Assembly (NCBI RefSeq): GCF_001411555.2
Contig: NC_049903.1
Coordinates: 16,845,234 to 16,909,233 of the forward strand
Origin: Juglans regia
Taxonomy: Eukaryota; Streptophyta; Magnoliopsida; Fagales; Juglandaceae
Direction: 5' to 3'
Length of the DNA stretch: 64,000 bases
In this document: positions 46,801-58,806 of the stretch, piece by piece
Position numbering within the stretch: position 1 is the first letter of the stretch
Layout of the letters: each line of letters opens with the position of its first letter
Made by a program: the position numbers and the translations under genes
The notes under the pieces: model-generated
The model's input: the letters and a program-made list of their open reading frames with translations, nothing else
What the model was told of the DNA's origin: nothing
Databases searched by the model: none

Positions 46801-47433
46801 CATGCATCATCAAAAAAGTATGTTAATATCGTTTAGTTGGCATATTGCATATAGAATAATCAGATAATGATAATGTATAAACAATTGCATCTCTATTCTA
46901 TCTGTCCCCCCATTTTGAATATCCATCGAAATTCTTAAATAGTGCTTTTCTATGCCAATTAATGCATGCATCTGATTCAAAGTCTGAAGCATCATGTGCC
47001 TTTTATTGTAGGTTATGATGACTATATGCAGTTTCTTTGCGGCATTAATGGATCTGCTCCTGTGGTTTTGAATTACACTGGTCAAAACTGTTGGGTTTAT
47101 AATTCTACCATCAATGGAGCTGACCTGAACTTGCCCTCCATCGTGATATCAAAACTGAACCAGTCTACAACAGTACAGAGATCAGTGATCAACATTGCTG
47201 GAAATGAGACTTACAATGTTGGTTGGAGTCCTCCTTCTGGGGTATCTGTTAAAGTGGTTCCAACGCGCTTCACTATTGCAAGTGGGGAGAGACAGATCTT
47301 GAGTGTATACCTCAATGCAACTATGAACAGTTCTGTTGCCAGCTTTGGGAGAATCCGACTTTTTGGAAATCAAGGTCATAGTGTCAACATTCCTCTATCA
47401 GTCGGCGTTCAAATTCTCATCAAACATTACTAA
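37862..47433 (+). CDS. Subtilisin-like serine protease, SBT2 group (5' incomplete)
   Basis: Exons 37862-38021, 38274-38671, 39738-39833, 41441-41513, 41939-42221, 43778-44103, 44258-44528, 44678-44959 and 47012-47433 join in frame into 769 aa with GT-AG junctions. Inhibitor I9 prodomain: HDSLLRRVLRGEQYLKLYSY, INGFAVLVTPGQ. Catalytic triad: Asp in FVDTGIDPTHPSF, His in GDGHGTHTASVAAG, Ser in SGTSMAAPHVAG; oxyanion Asn in QAAGNTGPSP. A PA-type insert (43778-44103) and a C-terminal Fn3-like domain with several NxS/T sites follow. From memory the best match is the Arabidopsis SBT2.2/2.3 branch of secreted/apoplastic subtilases. Signal peptide and prodomain start are missing, probably in or near the gap at 37585-37684. 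No internal stop was found. Confidence 0.9.
40852..41046 (+). repeat. Three-copy tandem repeat in a subtilase intron
   Basis: Copies begin GGATGGAGGGAAA at about 40853, 40924 and 40988, each followed by GAGATTTGA and AAGTGTTC. Period about 64-71 bp. It lies in the intron between exons 39738-39833 and 41441-41513. Confidence 0.75.
42825..42869 (+). mobile_element. Minute LINE 3' tail in a subtilase intron
   Basis: Flanked by TATTATGAGTTTAGGT (42809-42824) and TATCATGAGTTTAGGT (42870-42885), 16 bp with one mismatch. The body ends TTTACTTATAAAAAAAA, as in plant LINE tails. Confidence 0.65.
45215..45474 (+). repeat. 129-131-bp tandem duplication in the last subtilase intron
   Basis: Copy 1 45215-45343 and copy 2 45344-45474 are nearly identical (ATGAGAAATAGACATATAGG ... 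GTTTAGATGGCCCATA), differing in a T-run length and one base. Recent duplication. Confidence 0.9.
46579..46790 (+). mobile_element. tRNA-derived SINE in the last subtilase intron
   Basis: Box A-like GGTTGGCTCAAAGTGG (46579) and box B GGTTTGAATCC (46638-46648), with the body AATTTCTAGGGGCCATGTCCC and the end GGACCAGGTAAAAGACAT shared with the minus-strand copy at 27305-27535. Confidence 0.75.
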
Positions 47434-49154
47434 TGGCTGATGATGTTATGTAGTGTTTTCTTGTTTGTTTGTTTTTGTTTTCCTTTTCTTTTCTTGTGTT
47501 TCATAATTCTCATTTCTTTTGTTTTTTTTTTCCCTTCTCTTTACTTGGTCTTGCTAGATGTATTAACCATTTTTTTATTCATTATCATGTAAATGTTGAA
47601 GCATCTTTTGCTAACATAGATACAATGGTTGAATGATAACCATCAGTCATCTCTCTCTCTCTTTCTCTCTCTCTCCAAGAGCCAATTTGAACTTTAAGCA
47701 AATCATGGAGACGATTTTAACATTGAGTTGCGTTACGTGTACTTATAATTTTACGTACACTATTTTACGTATTGAATAATAGTCTTATTTTATCATTGTT
47801 TTCTTTTTTAATTTGAATTTTGAATTTTAAAATTTTAACAATTTTAGTAGTCGACACATCAATATGTATGGTTATTTCAAATGCCCACTAGAACACTAAA
47901 ACCAAACGATTAGCATCCTTGCAATTAAGAAATTGACTTTAAACAAGTAATTTCTTGGCATCAAAAGAAAAAATATTGCCAAAAATCACTTTCTAGTTTA
48001 AAATATATGTGAGACTACTTAAATTTAACAACAAAAATTATTTTTTGTCGTAAAAATAAATGTAAATAAATACAACGAAATTCTAATAATTGCTTTTAAA
48101 TGCCCACTAGAGCACTAAAACTATACATTACTAGTTTAGAATCTGATCATATAAAGTCAATAGACAAACAATCTTATTATTCCATTCTTCTTTATTTGTT
48201 TATTTTCATTAAGCATCAACTAATTAAATATCTGTGTACTGCATGCCATAAGCTAGCTGGATCATTAGCTTAGGGTCCTTTAAATTAAGATGACTTTGAT
48301 TCTACCAAAATCACTTATAATTAGATCTAATTAGAGTTTCAGTAAGGATTCTTAAAGTCAATACTATAAAAATAACGAGTATTTATGACGAGTTATTTAT
48401 GACGAGAATAGACTCATTTTTGCAAAGAATATTCATTTTGATAGAAAATAACTGGATATAAATAAAACAGTTTTCTCTACATGAATGAAAACAATTTCAC
48501 TGCTTAGCTCCTCAATACCCGGAGATTACTTCTTATAATATAATAATATTATTATTGCATGTCTAAGGCTGTAAATGAGCAGATTGGAAAGCACTTCAGA
48601 GAGTTATAAATTATAATTAGTTTCATGCGCATGTTGGGGCTGATCATCAGTATATCTCTAAATATTGCATGGTCTTTGATCAAGCTTTACTGTATAGCAA
48701 GGTAAAGCAAGCTTGGCTGCTCTCATGAATATCTTTCAAGTCTTCAACTGAACTTCTCAACTGAACTCGTTTGGATCTCAAACTCATCTCAATTCATCTT
48801 AACTCATCATTACAACTTTTTCAAATTTCAATATAAAATATAATAAATAATTCAACTTTTTTAAATTTCAAAATAATAATAATATTAAAAAATAATATTT
48901 TAACAATATTTTATCATCTCAACTCAACTCACTTCAACATCCAAACACAACCTTAACTTTGTTGGCCAACTCCAGAAGACAAATGATCATCTGATCAATA
49001 ACTACTTAACAGTGAAAGAAAAGGCAACTCATGTGTGCTACAAAGCCTAGCTACAACCAAAACACACCTTCACAATATTTAAAAGAGAAGTAGAACATGA
49101 TACAAAACTGAGAGAGAGAGAGAGAGAGAGAGAGTTTTTGACATGCATGGCAAC
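47434..49154. other. Intergenic region with repeats
   Basis: No gene recognised. It holds a CT microsatellite (47650-47675), a repeated phrase GCCCACTAGAnCACTAAAAC (47882 and ~48102), a Tourist-like MITE at about 48765-48955 (CTCATCTCAATTCATC ... CAACATCCAAACACAACC then TTA) and a GA microsatellite (49110-49133) in the 3' flank of the next gene. Confidence 0.55.
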
Positions 49155-49580
49155 TTAAGCAGGGGGAGGTGAGAGGAAGGGGATGGGTGGAATATTGAAT
49201 ATTGGAGGGAGGGGTGGTAACATAGGAATCCTAGGCACTGGGGGGATTCCAGGAATCTCAAATGGAGGAGGAAACGGGAACTGAGTAATAGGTGGCGGAA
49301 ATGGAAACTGGGGAATAAGGGGTGCAAATGGAAGTATTCCCGGAAGAGGTGGCAAGTTCTTCATCTCACCCAAGTGATCCTTCATATCATGATCATCATC
49401 TTTGTTCTTGTTTGATTGCTCCATTTTTTCTCCATTTTCCTTTCCATTTCCTGCATTTTGAGCTTGTGATTTCACGAGTTGGCGACCTTCACTTGATGCT
49501 ATAAAATGATGAACACAATCAAGCTTGAGATGAAAATGAGCTTTAAGATCACCCTTGCAGAAGAACTCTGGAAACCCATG
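49155..49580 (-). pseudogene. Small secreted proline-rich protein gene with frameshift
   Basis: The ATG at 49580 opens MGFQSSSARVILKLIFISSLIVFIIL, a good signal peptide, then hits TAG. In the next frame the sequence continues without a stop as ASSEGRQLVKSQAQNAGN, an acidic/charged stretch (KNKDDDHDMKDH) and a P/F-rich tail (PPLPGILPFAPL, PQFPFPPPITQ, IPMLPPLPPIF). The frames meet at the A-run 49503-49506 (T-run on the coding strand); a one-base change there would reconcile them. So it is either a real pseudogene or an assembly error. An in-frame ATG at 49475 (107 codons with stop) would give a product without signal peptide. Layout is as in the gene at 371-802. A GA tract (49586-49610) lies in its leader. 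Confidence 0.65.
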
Positions 49581-49869
49581 GCTTCAGAGAGAGAGAGAGA
49601 GAGAGAGAGAGCACAGGTAAAGAGCTCTACTCTATGGCAGGGGTTTATATAGAGAAGAAACCTGATCTACCTCTGGATTTAAGAAGTCTTAACTTATTGC
49701 TAGCTAGGGGATGCATGGCTCTTGATGGCTGTGCCAAACAGTCGGAGATTTATATGTGTATACGATACCAAAGATGCAGTGTTTCAGCGTTAAACGTTAA
49801 ATGTGGCAGAGGAGTTGAAATGAGTGCCATATTACCCGAATTTTATACAAACAAGATATTAAGAAAATT

Positions 49870-50048
49870 AGGGTAGGTTTGGTTAAACTCTTCTCAATCA
49901 TATCTCAATTTATTATTATAATTTTTTTAAATTTTTAAAAAAATATAATAAATAATTTAATTTTTTTAAATTTTAAAATAATAATAATATTAAAAAATAA
50001 TATTTAATTATCTCAATTCAACTCAATTCAATTTAACATCCAAACACT
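49870..50048. repeat. Tourist-like MITE copy
   Basis: Reads GGTTTGGTTAAACTCTTCTC ... CAATTCAATTTAACATCCAAACAC. Same family as 48765-48955; it lies near the start of the proline-rich gene. Confidence 0.6.
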
Positions 50049-53000
50049 GATTCTTAATATATAGTAATAAATGCAGTGAAATATGCGTACGTACGTGCCA
50101 CCAATATTACGCGCGGTTGCATGCATATCAACGATTGCGTGTCATGACATTTCAGTGAGCCCACCATTTTAAATTTTAATTTAGCTTGATCTGCTCCATA
50201 ATATTTATATATATGAGAAATAATAACTACAATCATAGAGTATGAGTACGTAAACGTCACGCAATCTTTTACGTGATAATTTTAAAAAATATATACTACC
50301 CAAGCAAGAAAGAAAATCAAGTTAAAGTCGGTAATTAATTTGGTGGTGCTTAAATGTATATATTTTTATGAGTAAATATTGTATTAATCTTATAAGAAAG
50401 AGATACAAGAAGGGAAGGTCATAATTACTCCGGACAAGTATCATGTTATATATGGCAGATACAATGCATAGAGATGCAAATAAAAAAATGCAATTGTACT
50501 ATCGATATATAATAAGGTCCGGGCTCGTATTCCTCAACGATCGAAGCAAATGATTTGATCGTCACAAAAATGATTTTTGATAAGGTTAATTCGAAAAATC
50601 GGTTCGATTCGATTCTTACTGATTCAAAAATGATCTAGATTGACGACAATTCTTATATTTGTCATGTACTTAATAATTTATTATATTTGTCATGTGCTTA
50701 TAATTTAATGATTTTTATCTTCTTTATATATGAGGCAAAAAAATGTCGACATCGAGGTACTTAAATATATAGATTACATGTTATTAATGAAATTATTTGA
50801 ATTACTTTATTCAATTTATTGAATCACTCGATTTATTGAATCGGTTCTTACCCGATTCCAATTTTTCAAGTCTTGATTTTGGTACAATCTCGATAGGGGG
50901 GATTGCGGTATTGAAGCAGAAAGTTGCAACCCTTAATGATACAATATCGGATTTAATTGCTTCAAAAAATTTGATAGAGTTTATGAAGTTCTCTTCCTTC
51001 ATATACTCGAAAAAGAAGGTAAGGAAAAAGTTACATATAGTTACTTGTAAGTATCTATAATGATAACATGTGTTGGTGCAAGATTGTTAATGAATCACAT
51101 GGTCGTATGGATCGAGTTGTTAGGAGTAATCATCAACTTGGACAAGAGACCTAGAGTTCTACAAGAGTCTTACGTCCTGTTTAGATATTTAAAATATCTC
51201 AATATATCTATGAATAGTAATAAAAGAAAAATGATATTTGCAATCATGGAGTGCTGATGAGTGTACGAAAGTATACTCTAAATATTCTATTATTGGACTA
51301 AAATGTTGAAATGTGAATAGAAATAATATGAATTAATGTGTATTCTTGAATTGAGTTTCTATTTACTTTAGAATACTCTTGAGCATATTTTTATATTTAA
51401 TTTCAGAGTTTATAAAAGAATAAGTCTAAACCCAATTAAATTCAAAGGACTTTCAAGTGTGCAAGACATTGGAACAATCTAAGAACTTTCAACGAGTGTA
51501 AGACTCTTTAAATAAAGATAATGATGGAGTTTGAGAGTAATTCGGATCAAGGGAAAAAGTCAGCCCGAAATTTGCTAGAAGACACAACCTGTATATATTT
51601 TAGTATTTTGATCATAACTTTCCGTTCAAATATTGGATTGATGTGTTTCTTGATGCGTTGGAAATCTATCTTAAAGGGCTACAAAATTGTCTCTAATATC
51701 TAATAAGAATTTTCAAATTTGAACTCCTGAAGTGAGTACGTAGCTGTCAAGTTTAGTCCTAAAATTTAGACGATTTTGTATGCAGGAATATGAAAGACAT
51801 TAAGGTTCTTTTTTACCCTATATAAGTATTTCATTAGCACGAAATTGAGGGTTAAGAAATGGGATATGGCTCAATTTTGAAGAGGGGGAGATGAAATTAA
51901 TTTCCATGACGCTGTTTGATTTATTTTTCTCTTGAGGTTTTTGTTGTCCATTATATTTATGGGTAACTAAATTCTAAAGTAAGATTAGGGATGAACTTGC
52001 ACATTAGATGATATTTTTAATTTATGTATTTGATTTTCAATTATTAAAATTATTTTTTTTTATCATTCTCAATTCATTGTTGATGTTTTCTTTTCCGAAT
52101 AATCATAGAATTTATTCTGTTTATAGATTCAGTCATACTTTTTCTATTGAATGGATTGGCTCTTTGATTATGTTTGGATCAATTATTTTTCTATATTGAT
52201 TTAATTCTTTGTTGCAATATCGCTTTCTGAGTATATTGTCGTCGTTAGATTTTCTCAATAATGATAATAATTTACTTGTTTTAAAAATGGTGAATTGATT
52301 TTTCAAAGAATTACATTTGATTTAATCTTGGTTTATAAATATATACTTTCCAATTGTGAATTTTGGAAATTGAGTTCCCAATTGAGTTATTCAATGAATT
52401 AAGAATAATTAAAATATCAAATCTGTACAAGGGATTCCCGATACTTTACTATTTGTCAAATTTGAGTATTTTTTCCGTTAATCACTTTGCTTCACTTTAA
52501 TTTGCATTTATAATTAATGGAGATAAAATTAATGTTCTCCATTAATTATTTGATATTTTTCTTTAATTTTTTTGTTCATTCTACTATTCTTTTAATTTGT
52601 TTATCTGTAGAATCAACAACCCAAAGCTGTGCGACAACTACCGCATTATTTTTTGGACGTAATCAAGTGCGCAAGCGCCACGCAATTTCTTTAAAAAAAG
52701 TGAGTAAATATGGAACCTACATGAAAAAATAATAATTTTTTAATAGTAGATTTTACTCTTTTTCAAAACGACTGTCCGACGGTTGTGCACTCTATAATTG
52801 TATGTAGAATTACTCGTAATGAAATAGTTTGAGTTAAAATGTTTTATTGGGTTTTGGAAATGAGAGAAAAAAAAAAGTTGAATAAAATTAATATTATAAA
52901 TTTAAAGAATTGTTTGAATATAATTTTTTAATATAATTTTTGTTTTAGAATTTGAAAAAATTGTATTATTTTCTATGTTTTGTTTAAGAGTTTGTGAAAG

Positions 53001-53895
53001 TTATAATGATTAGGTAATACTTAAATGAAAAAGTTAAAGATTTGAAATTGAAAAATATTTTATATTTGAGTGATATTTAAAAAGAAAATATTTCAAAATA
53101 TTTCAAAATATCCAAGAACACTTAAAAACAGTTATGTTGCCAAATGAAGCCAATCTTATGTCAAAGGTAAGTCACAAAGTTTTCATGAGGAAAATTATAT
53201 ATGATCTAGTTGAGAACGGTACTTTTTCGATTTCAATACAAATGACATGAGTACCTTCTTTCTTTAAAATTATTGGTAAGAAGATCGATGCTAATAACTT
53301 ATGTCCAATTGTGAAACAAGATCTTGTCTCTAAAATGTTCATGACAATCAAATATGGCATTGGTCGTGTTTGTGCCAAATGAGGGTTATGGGCCAAATGG
53401 CGTTTTTGTTCTTAGTTTCAAAAGTATTTTAGAAGATAAGGAGATTGACGAGGAATTTAAAAAATCACTTTCATTGGAAGGTTGGAATACTTACATTAGT
53501 ATCGTTTGGTTACACATATGAGATGAGATGATATAAAAATTAAAAATTGAATAAAATATTATTTTTATTTTGTGATTTGAAAAAATTGAATTGTTTATTA
53601 TATTTTGTGTAAGAGTTTGAAAAAGTTATAATGATTATATGAGATACAATGAGATGATTTAGTTTGTATAACTAAACCAGGCTAGATCAAATGATATTAG
53701 TGCATTTCCCACCGGAATTAGATAAGATGATGTAAGTGTGAAGTGCGCCCAATCCAAATTTAAACAGTTAGGATTTAACCACGAAATTTAAACATGATAT
53801 TGATCATAAGCATTTCAATTGCGAGTTAACCACGAAATTAACTTATAATTGACCTGCAGCATGCATATTATACTGTGCATGGCAACTTTTTGGTA
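50049..53895. other. AT-rich intergenic region
   Basis: No gene recognised; open frames are short and low complexity. Two further relatives of the Tourist-like MITE are visible at about 52825-53000 and 53498-53680. Confidence 0.5.
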
Positions 53896-54309
53896 TAATA
53901 TATACAGAGCAGCTGCTAAGCGGTCCATCCGCTTTATGCACATTAACAGCCCACCAATGGCTGGGCGCCACATCAGAAATAACATTATAAGCTGCGTACA
54001 CTCTTCCGCACAGAATAGAGTTGTAAAACAATTCAAACTTACCAGCGGCTACACAGAATTCATCTTCACTCCCGCGTGCGTCGATCGACCAGCAAAGCAC
54101 CATCGCGAAAATCTGCCGCCAGAATCCACCGCCAGAATCCACCGCCACAAGTCCACCACTTGAAGGCCGTCGTTGTCCTCCTTGGTATGTTAGAGCAAAC
54201 ACTGACTTCATAAAAAACCAGTCCAATAATTTGAAATTCGTTACCCACTACGCTGCCATTGGGAAGTCCGTCGCCCACCATAGTTGCTCGAAAATTCTAA
54301 CAGTTGTTC

Positions 54310-57300
54310 ATGGCTGACTCCAGTGACCTTGGTTATCCAGAGGTATTGTTTTTTTTTTTTTTTTTACATTATAAATCTTTACACTACTAGTGTTTGACAA
54401 AATGTTTGAAAGAGTTCACTTCACATTATATTTTGAGGATCTAGCTTGGCTTTCAGTTTAAAGATTGAGAGATTTTACATTATAAATATTTACACTACTG
54501 GCTGAGAGATTGTTGATTTATTTGAAGAAAAAAAAATATGGAGAATGAACTATATTGTATTTTTTCACAGTGTTGAATGTTCACAAAACTGTCCCATCTT
54601 GTATTTTTGTCTTATGATAGCCATAAGAAGGATTTGATCTCAGTTAAAATTGAATGTGGGTTTTGAAATTGACAAATGATAATATTGGAACAAGTTGGTA
54701 AAAAAATGGATTGTGCTTGCTTGTTTTGATAGCCGGCCTGGAATAAAAAACTCATGTTGATGATATGTTCATCTTTCAAATACTAGCCTTTGAATGAATA
54801 GATAATGATGCAATGATTCTTATGAAATATCATTATCTCTGGCCTGTTCCTGCTAATAAAGCATAATGTCAGTGACCAGGACCGCAAGAAGGATTACTTT
54901 CTTGAAAATATTTACATGAGAATATTTTTTCTCAGTGCTTATGCAACCATATCTTTCATAGCTTTGTTGATTTTTACACTTTAAGAGTGTAAAGATATTT
55001 TCAGTGTATATTAATTATGACATGCAGCAAGAGTTGTATTTTCAGCTTGCTTGTAAATTTTCTTAATTCCTTTTTTACGTTTTGGTTTCCCGAATAGATA
55101 TAAGATATAGCTAGAGAGAGGGAGAGAAAGAGATATATATGAAAATAAGAGCTAAAAAGTACCCTGATAGCTTTGTTGATTTTTCATTATGGAGTTATAA
55201 TCATGCTCTTCTTTATTTATTTTTAGCTTTGTTGATTTTCTATAACTAATGGATTTATAATCATGTGGTTTTGCATTGAAGGAACCAATTTATAATATTG
55301 ATAGTGATGAACTTGAGTCTGAAAGTGAAAACATTCAATGTGATGTGAATGTTGAAGATAGTGTCAATGTCGAAGATGGAGTGAATGTGATTCCCTCTTC
55401 AAGTAGTGGTCCGTTAGAGCCATTCATTGGTATGATATTTGAGGAGGTCGAAGATGCCCAAACATTTTACAAGGCATATGCAAGGCGACAAGGATTCGCA
55501 ATCCGGACGAATCATACTCGATTGTCAAAAGATGATAAAACTCTTTGTGCAGTAGACTATGTTTGCACAAGGGAAGGATTTCGGCAAGTAAGTCGGAAAG
55601 ACACAGATCGACAACTCCCTGAACCCGCTGAGACAAAGATTGGATGTAAGGCAATGATGGGAATAAAGAAAGATGGTGAAAAGTGGATAGTCAACAAGTT
55701 TGTGGTTGGATATAATCATATTCTACTTACACCGAGAAGTACTAGCTTCCTTCGTGGGCATATGGGAGTTACTAAAGTCCAAAAAAAACTTATTATGACT
55801 TTGACTGAATCCGGTGTACCGACAAGGAAAATAATGTCGGTGTTGAGTAAAGATTCAGGTGGTGAATTTAATGTCGGTTGTATTGGTAAGGATGTAGAAA
55901 ATTACTTGGGAAGCAAAATGAGGAAAATATTTGAAGAAGGGGATGCACAAAAGTTATATTCATACTTTCTTGATTGACAACTCAAAGAACCTAGGTTTGT
56001 TTTCTCCATGCAAGTTGACAAGGATGGGAGTATGGGAAGCTGTTTTTGGGCTGATGCGAGATCAAGAGCTGCATATCAATATTTTGGGGATGTTGTTACA
56101 TTTGATGCCACTTACCTTACCAATATTTATAAGATGCCATTTGTGCCATTTTCTGGAGTTAATCATCATCACCAGACCATAATGTTCGGTTGTGCTTTGT
56201 TGGTTAATAAAACGGGAGAATCATATACATGGTTATTGAGAACATGGCAAGAAGCAATGCTTGGGCGTGCCCCATCAACGATAATTACCGATGATGACAA
56301 GGTGATGGCTAAGGCAATTGTAGAGGTACTCCCGAATACAACTCATAGGTTGTGCTTGTGGCACATTTTACAAAAATTTCCCGAACACTTGGCCCATGTA
56401 TACAACAAGTTTTTGGACTTTCAAAAAGATTTTTGTCATTGCATACATGAGACAATTACTACTGATGAGTTCGAGCAAGAATGGGCTTTGATTATGGTGA
56501 AGTATGACTTAGGAGAAAATACTTGGCTGCAAAATCTTTACAGCCGACGGGATAAGTGGGTACCAGCCTACTTGCATTCGACATTTTGTGCTGGTATGTC
56601 AACAACTCAGAGGAGTGAGAGCATGAACAAATTTTTTAAAGATTATGTTCGTTCAAGCACTATGGTTAGTGACTTTGTGCATCAGTATGAGAAAGCTATA
56701 GATGCACGTTACTTTAAAGAGAAAGAGAAGGATGTGCGGACAAAATCTACGCGGGCGATAATGAAGACACCTTTTAAAATTGAAGAGGAGGCGGCGATTG
56801 TTTATACAAGAAAGTCTTTCACGATCTTCCAAGATGAGCTGTTCAATAGTCTACGGTACCAAGCAAGAAAATTGTATGTGAGTGGTGAGGCCAAGACATA
56901 TGGAGTGACAGCTCATGGTAAAGAAACACCTATTTACCACGTGACTTTGGAGGGTGATGAAGGACATGCTACATATACATGCCATAAGTGGGAGTTTATG
57001 AGGATTCTTTGTAGGCACATATTATGTGTTTTTGGCAAGAAAGCGAAGTTAAATATATTGCCACAACATTATGTTCTAGACAGATGGACTATTAATGCTA
57101 AGAGTCGACCCATTCCCGACATACCATGTTCTGATGACCAAGTGCGGCAAGTACAAGATGAGGCTACGATGAGAAAAAGCAAGTCAATGATACAACTTTA
57201 TGACATTGTTGAGCTTGCATCACAGTCAGCTAAAAAACACAATCATTTTACACTTGCTTTGGAAAAGGTTTACAAAGAGTTGCTTGCAATGGAAGATCAT

Positions 57301-57652
57301 GTAGAATGTTCACAAACGATGCCCACCAATGAATGTATACCATCTAGAAGTCAAGTTATATCAAACTTCTCACAAACGGTGCAGGATCCTCCACGGGTGC
57401 CCACAAAAGGGCGCCCAAAGTCTTTGAGAGCGAAGAACCCAAAGGAAACACAAACAACAAAGAAAAGACGTTGTAGCATTTGCAAGAATGAGGGACATGC
57501 TAAAAATAATTGTCCTTCAGTGAGGTATAGTAGCCTTGTACTTATTTGTATTTTGCTGGTTTTTAATTAACGAAACTAATAAAGTTTGTTGTTATTTTTG
57601 TAGGGATTTTGGGCCAACAACTGACAACATATTAGAACACTTGGATTCATAG
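54310..57652 (+). pseudogene. FAR1/FRS-type MULE transposase with one in-frame stop
   Basis: Exons 54310-54342 (MADSSDLGYPE), 55282-57524 and 57604-57652 join in frame into 775 codons. FAR1 domain: FIGMIFEEVEDAQTFYKAYA ... DYVCTREG ... GYNHILLTPRS. MULE core: VTFDATYLTN, IITDDDKVMAKAI, LCLWHILQKF, RSESMNKFF. SWIM region ~56974-57020; zinc knuckle near the C-terminus (CSICKNEGHAKNNC). The only break is TGA at 55975-55977 between YFLD and QLKEP, where a CGA-to-TGA change is the simplest explanation. The SWIM finger also reads YTCHKWEF..ILCRH, with Tyr (56974-56976) where the family has the first Cys. Family members bind DNA and either transpose MULEs or, when domesticated, act as transcription factors. 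Here the terminal repeats show it is the element's own transposase. Confidence 0.88.
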
Positions 57653-58806
57653 TTTCATTTTGAATATATATTGTATGTGAAATATTCCCTCTCTTTAGCT
57701 TAGCTATATCTATTGTTGAGCTTTAATCTACAGCACTTTTATATGTTTCTTTTTCATTTCACTCTTATAGTTTCATCTTCTATACTTTAGTGCAATTTTT
57801 AAAACTGGACATTTAATTGAGTTTGTCTCTACTTTATATTTTCATTTCACTCTTATAGTTCTATGTGACATTTAATACCTGAAAATCCATTCTTCGGGAA
57901 AACTGGATCTTTGTAAGCATGTAACTAAAGCTGCAACTGAATTTTGGACCAAAGCCAATATTGATTTTAGGCACTTTTTTTTAATCTTTTGTAATGTCTG
58001 AACTAGTTTGTTTATGTATTGAAGCTCTGCTCTACTTGGGAAGGAAATGGAATTCATCCCTCTTTGGTTTCTGTATTGAAAGACATTCATTTCACTTAAA
58101 TTTCTATTTGTAGTAGCCCTTTCATTTCATGTAAGCTTAGTGTTTTGTGAGGAGACAACACTTGTATTCCTGTAGAATCTTACAATTTCCCATATTTAAA
58201 GGAGCAAAGGCTTCTATAGTTACCCTATTGCATAAGACTTCGTATATTTTGAGTGTGTGTGCGCGTGTTAAGGCATAAAAAGCTTTGGGGTAAGCTAATT
58301 TTGATTTAAATCATTTGCAGATTGCGTTGTAGAGTTTGGGAGAGTGCTACTCATTTTCTTAATATTTTTATTATGGGTGAGATTGATACCAAGCCTATAG
58401 AACCAATCCAAATTGCTCTCTCCTTGTTTGGTGAGAAAAGTGATCAGAGGAAATCTTGGTGTACTAGCAGCGATGTAAGAACGGCGAGGAGAAGCTGTTT
58501 TTTGGTTTTGGTTATAAGTGGGAGGAGGTGCCGAATTATGTATTCAAGGCAACTGAAGAAAGCTTTTGGAACCATATTGTATTTCTTGTATTTATATTGT
58601 ATTGTATTGTATTTATTACAGAAACTGAACTATATTGTATTTATTTCTAGACATCTTGTACTTCTATTGGAACCATCTTCTATTTATTTGGAATTGAATA
58701 TTTCAGTTTGAGAAAATATTGTGATGTGCAATATTCAACTGTTAGGACATAATAAGATATAGTCATTACATTAATAAAAGTAGTCATTACATTAAAGTAC
58801 ACCACA
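57653..58806. other. Region between the two MULE-2 genes, with possible captured coding fragments
   Basis: After an acceptor-like TTTGCAG (58320) a frame reads MGEIDTKPIEPIQIALSLFG and EKSDQRKS (58373-58455). From memory this is like the N-terminal block of a plant coiled-coil family (WEB-type), low confidence. A second stretch in another frame reads KLFFGFGYKWEEVPNYVF (about 58490-58545). Neither continues. They may be captured host sequence or lost exons. Confidence 0.3.

Noticed and set aside
53843..54281. Several ORFs at the left end of MULE-2
   Set aside because: Overlap the terminal repeat and repeated CCGCCAGAATCCA DNA; no domain.
54310..57652. Host FRS transcription-factor gene
   Set aside because: It lies inside an element with matching TIRs and a 9-bp duplication, so a transposase is the better reading.
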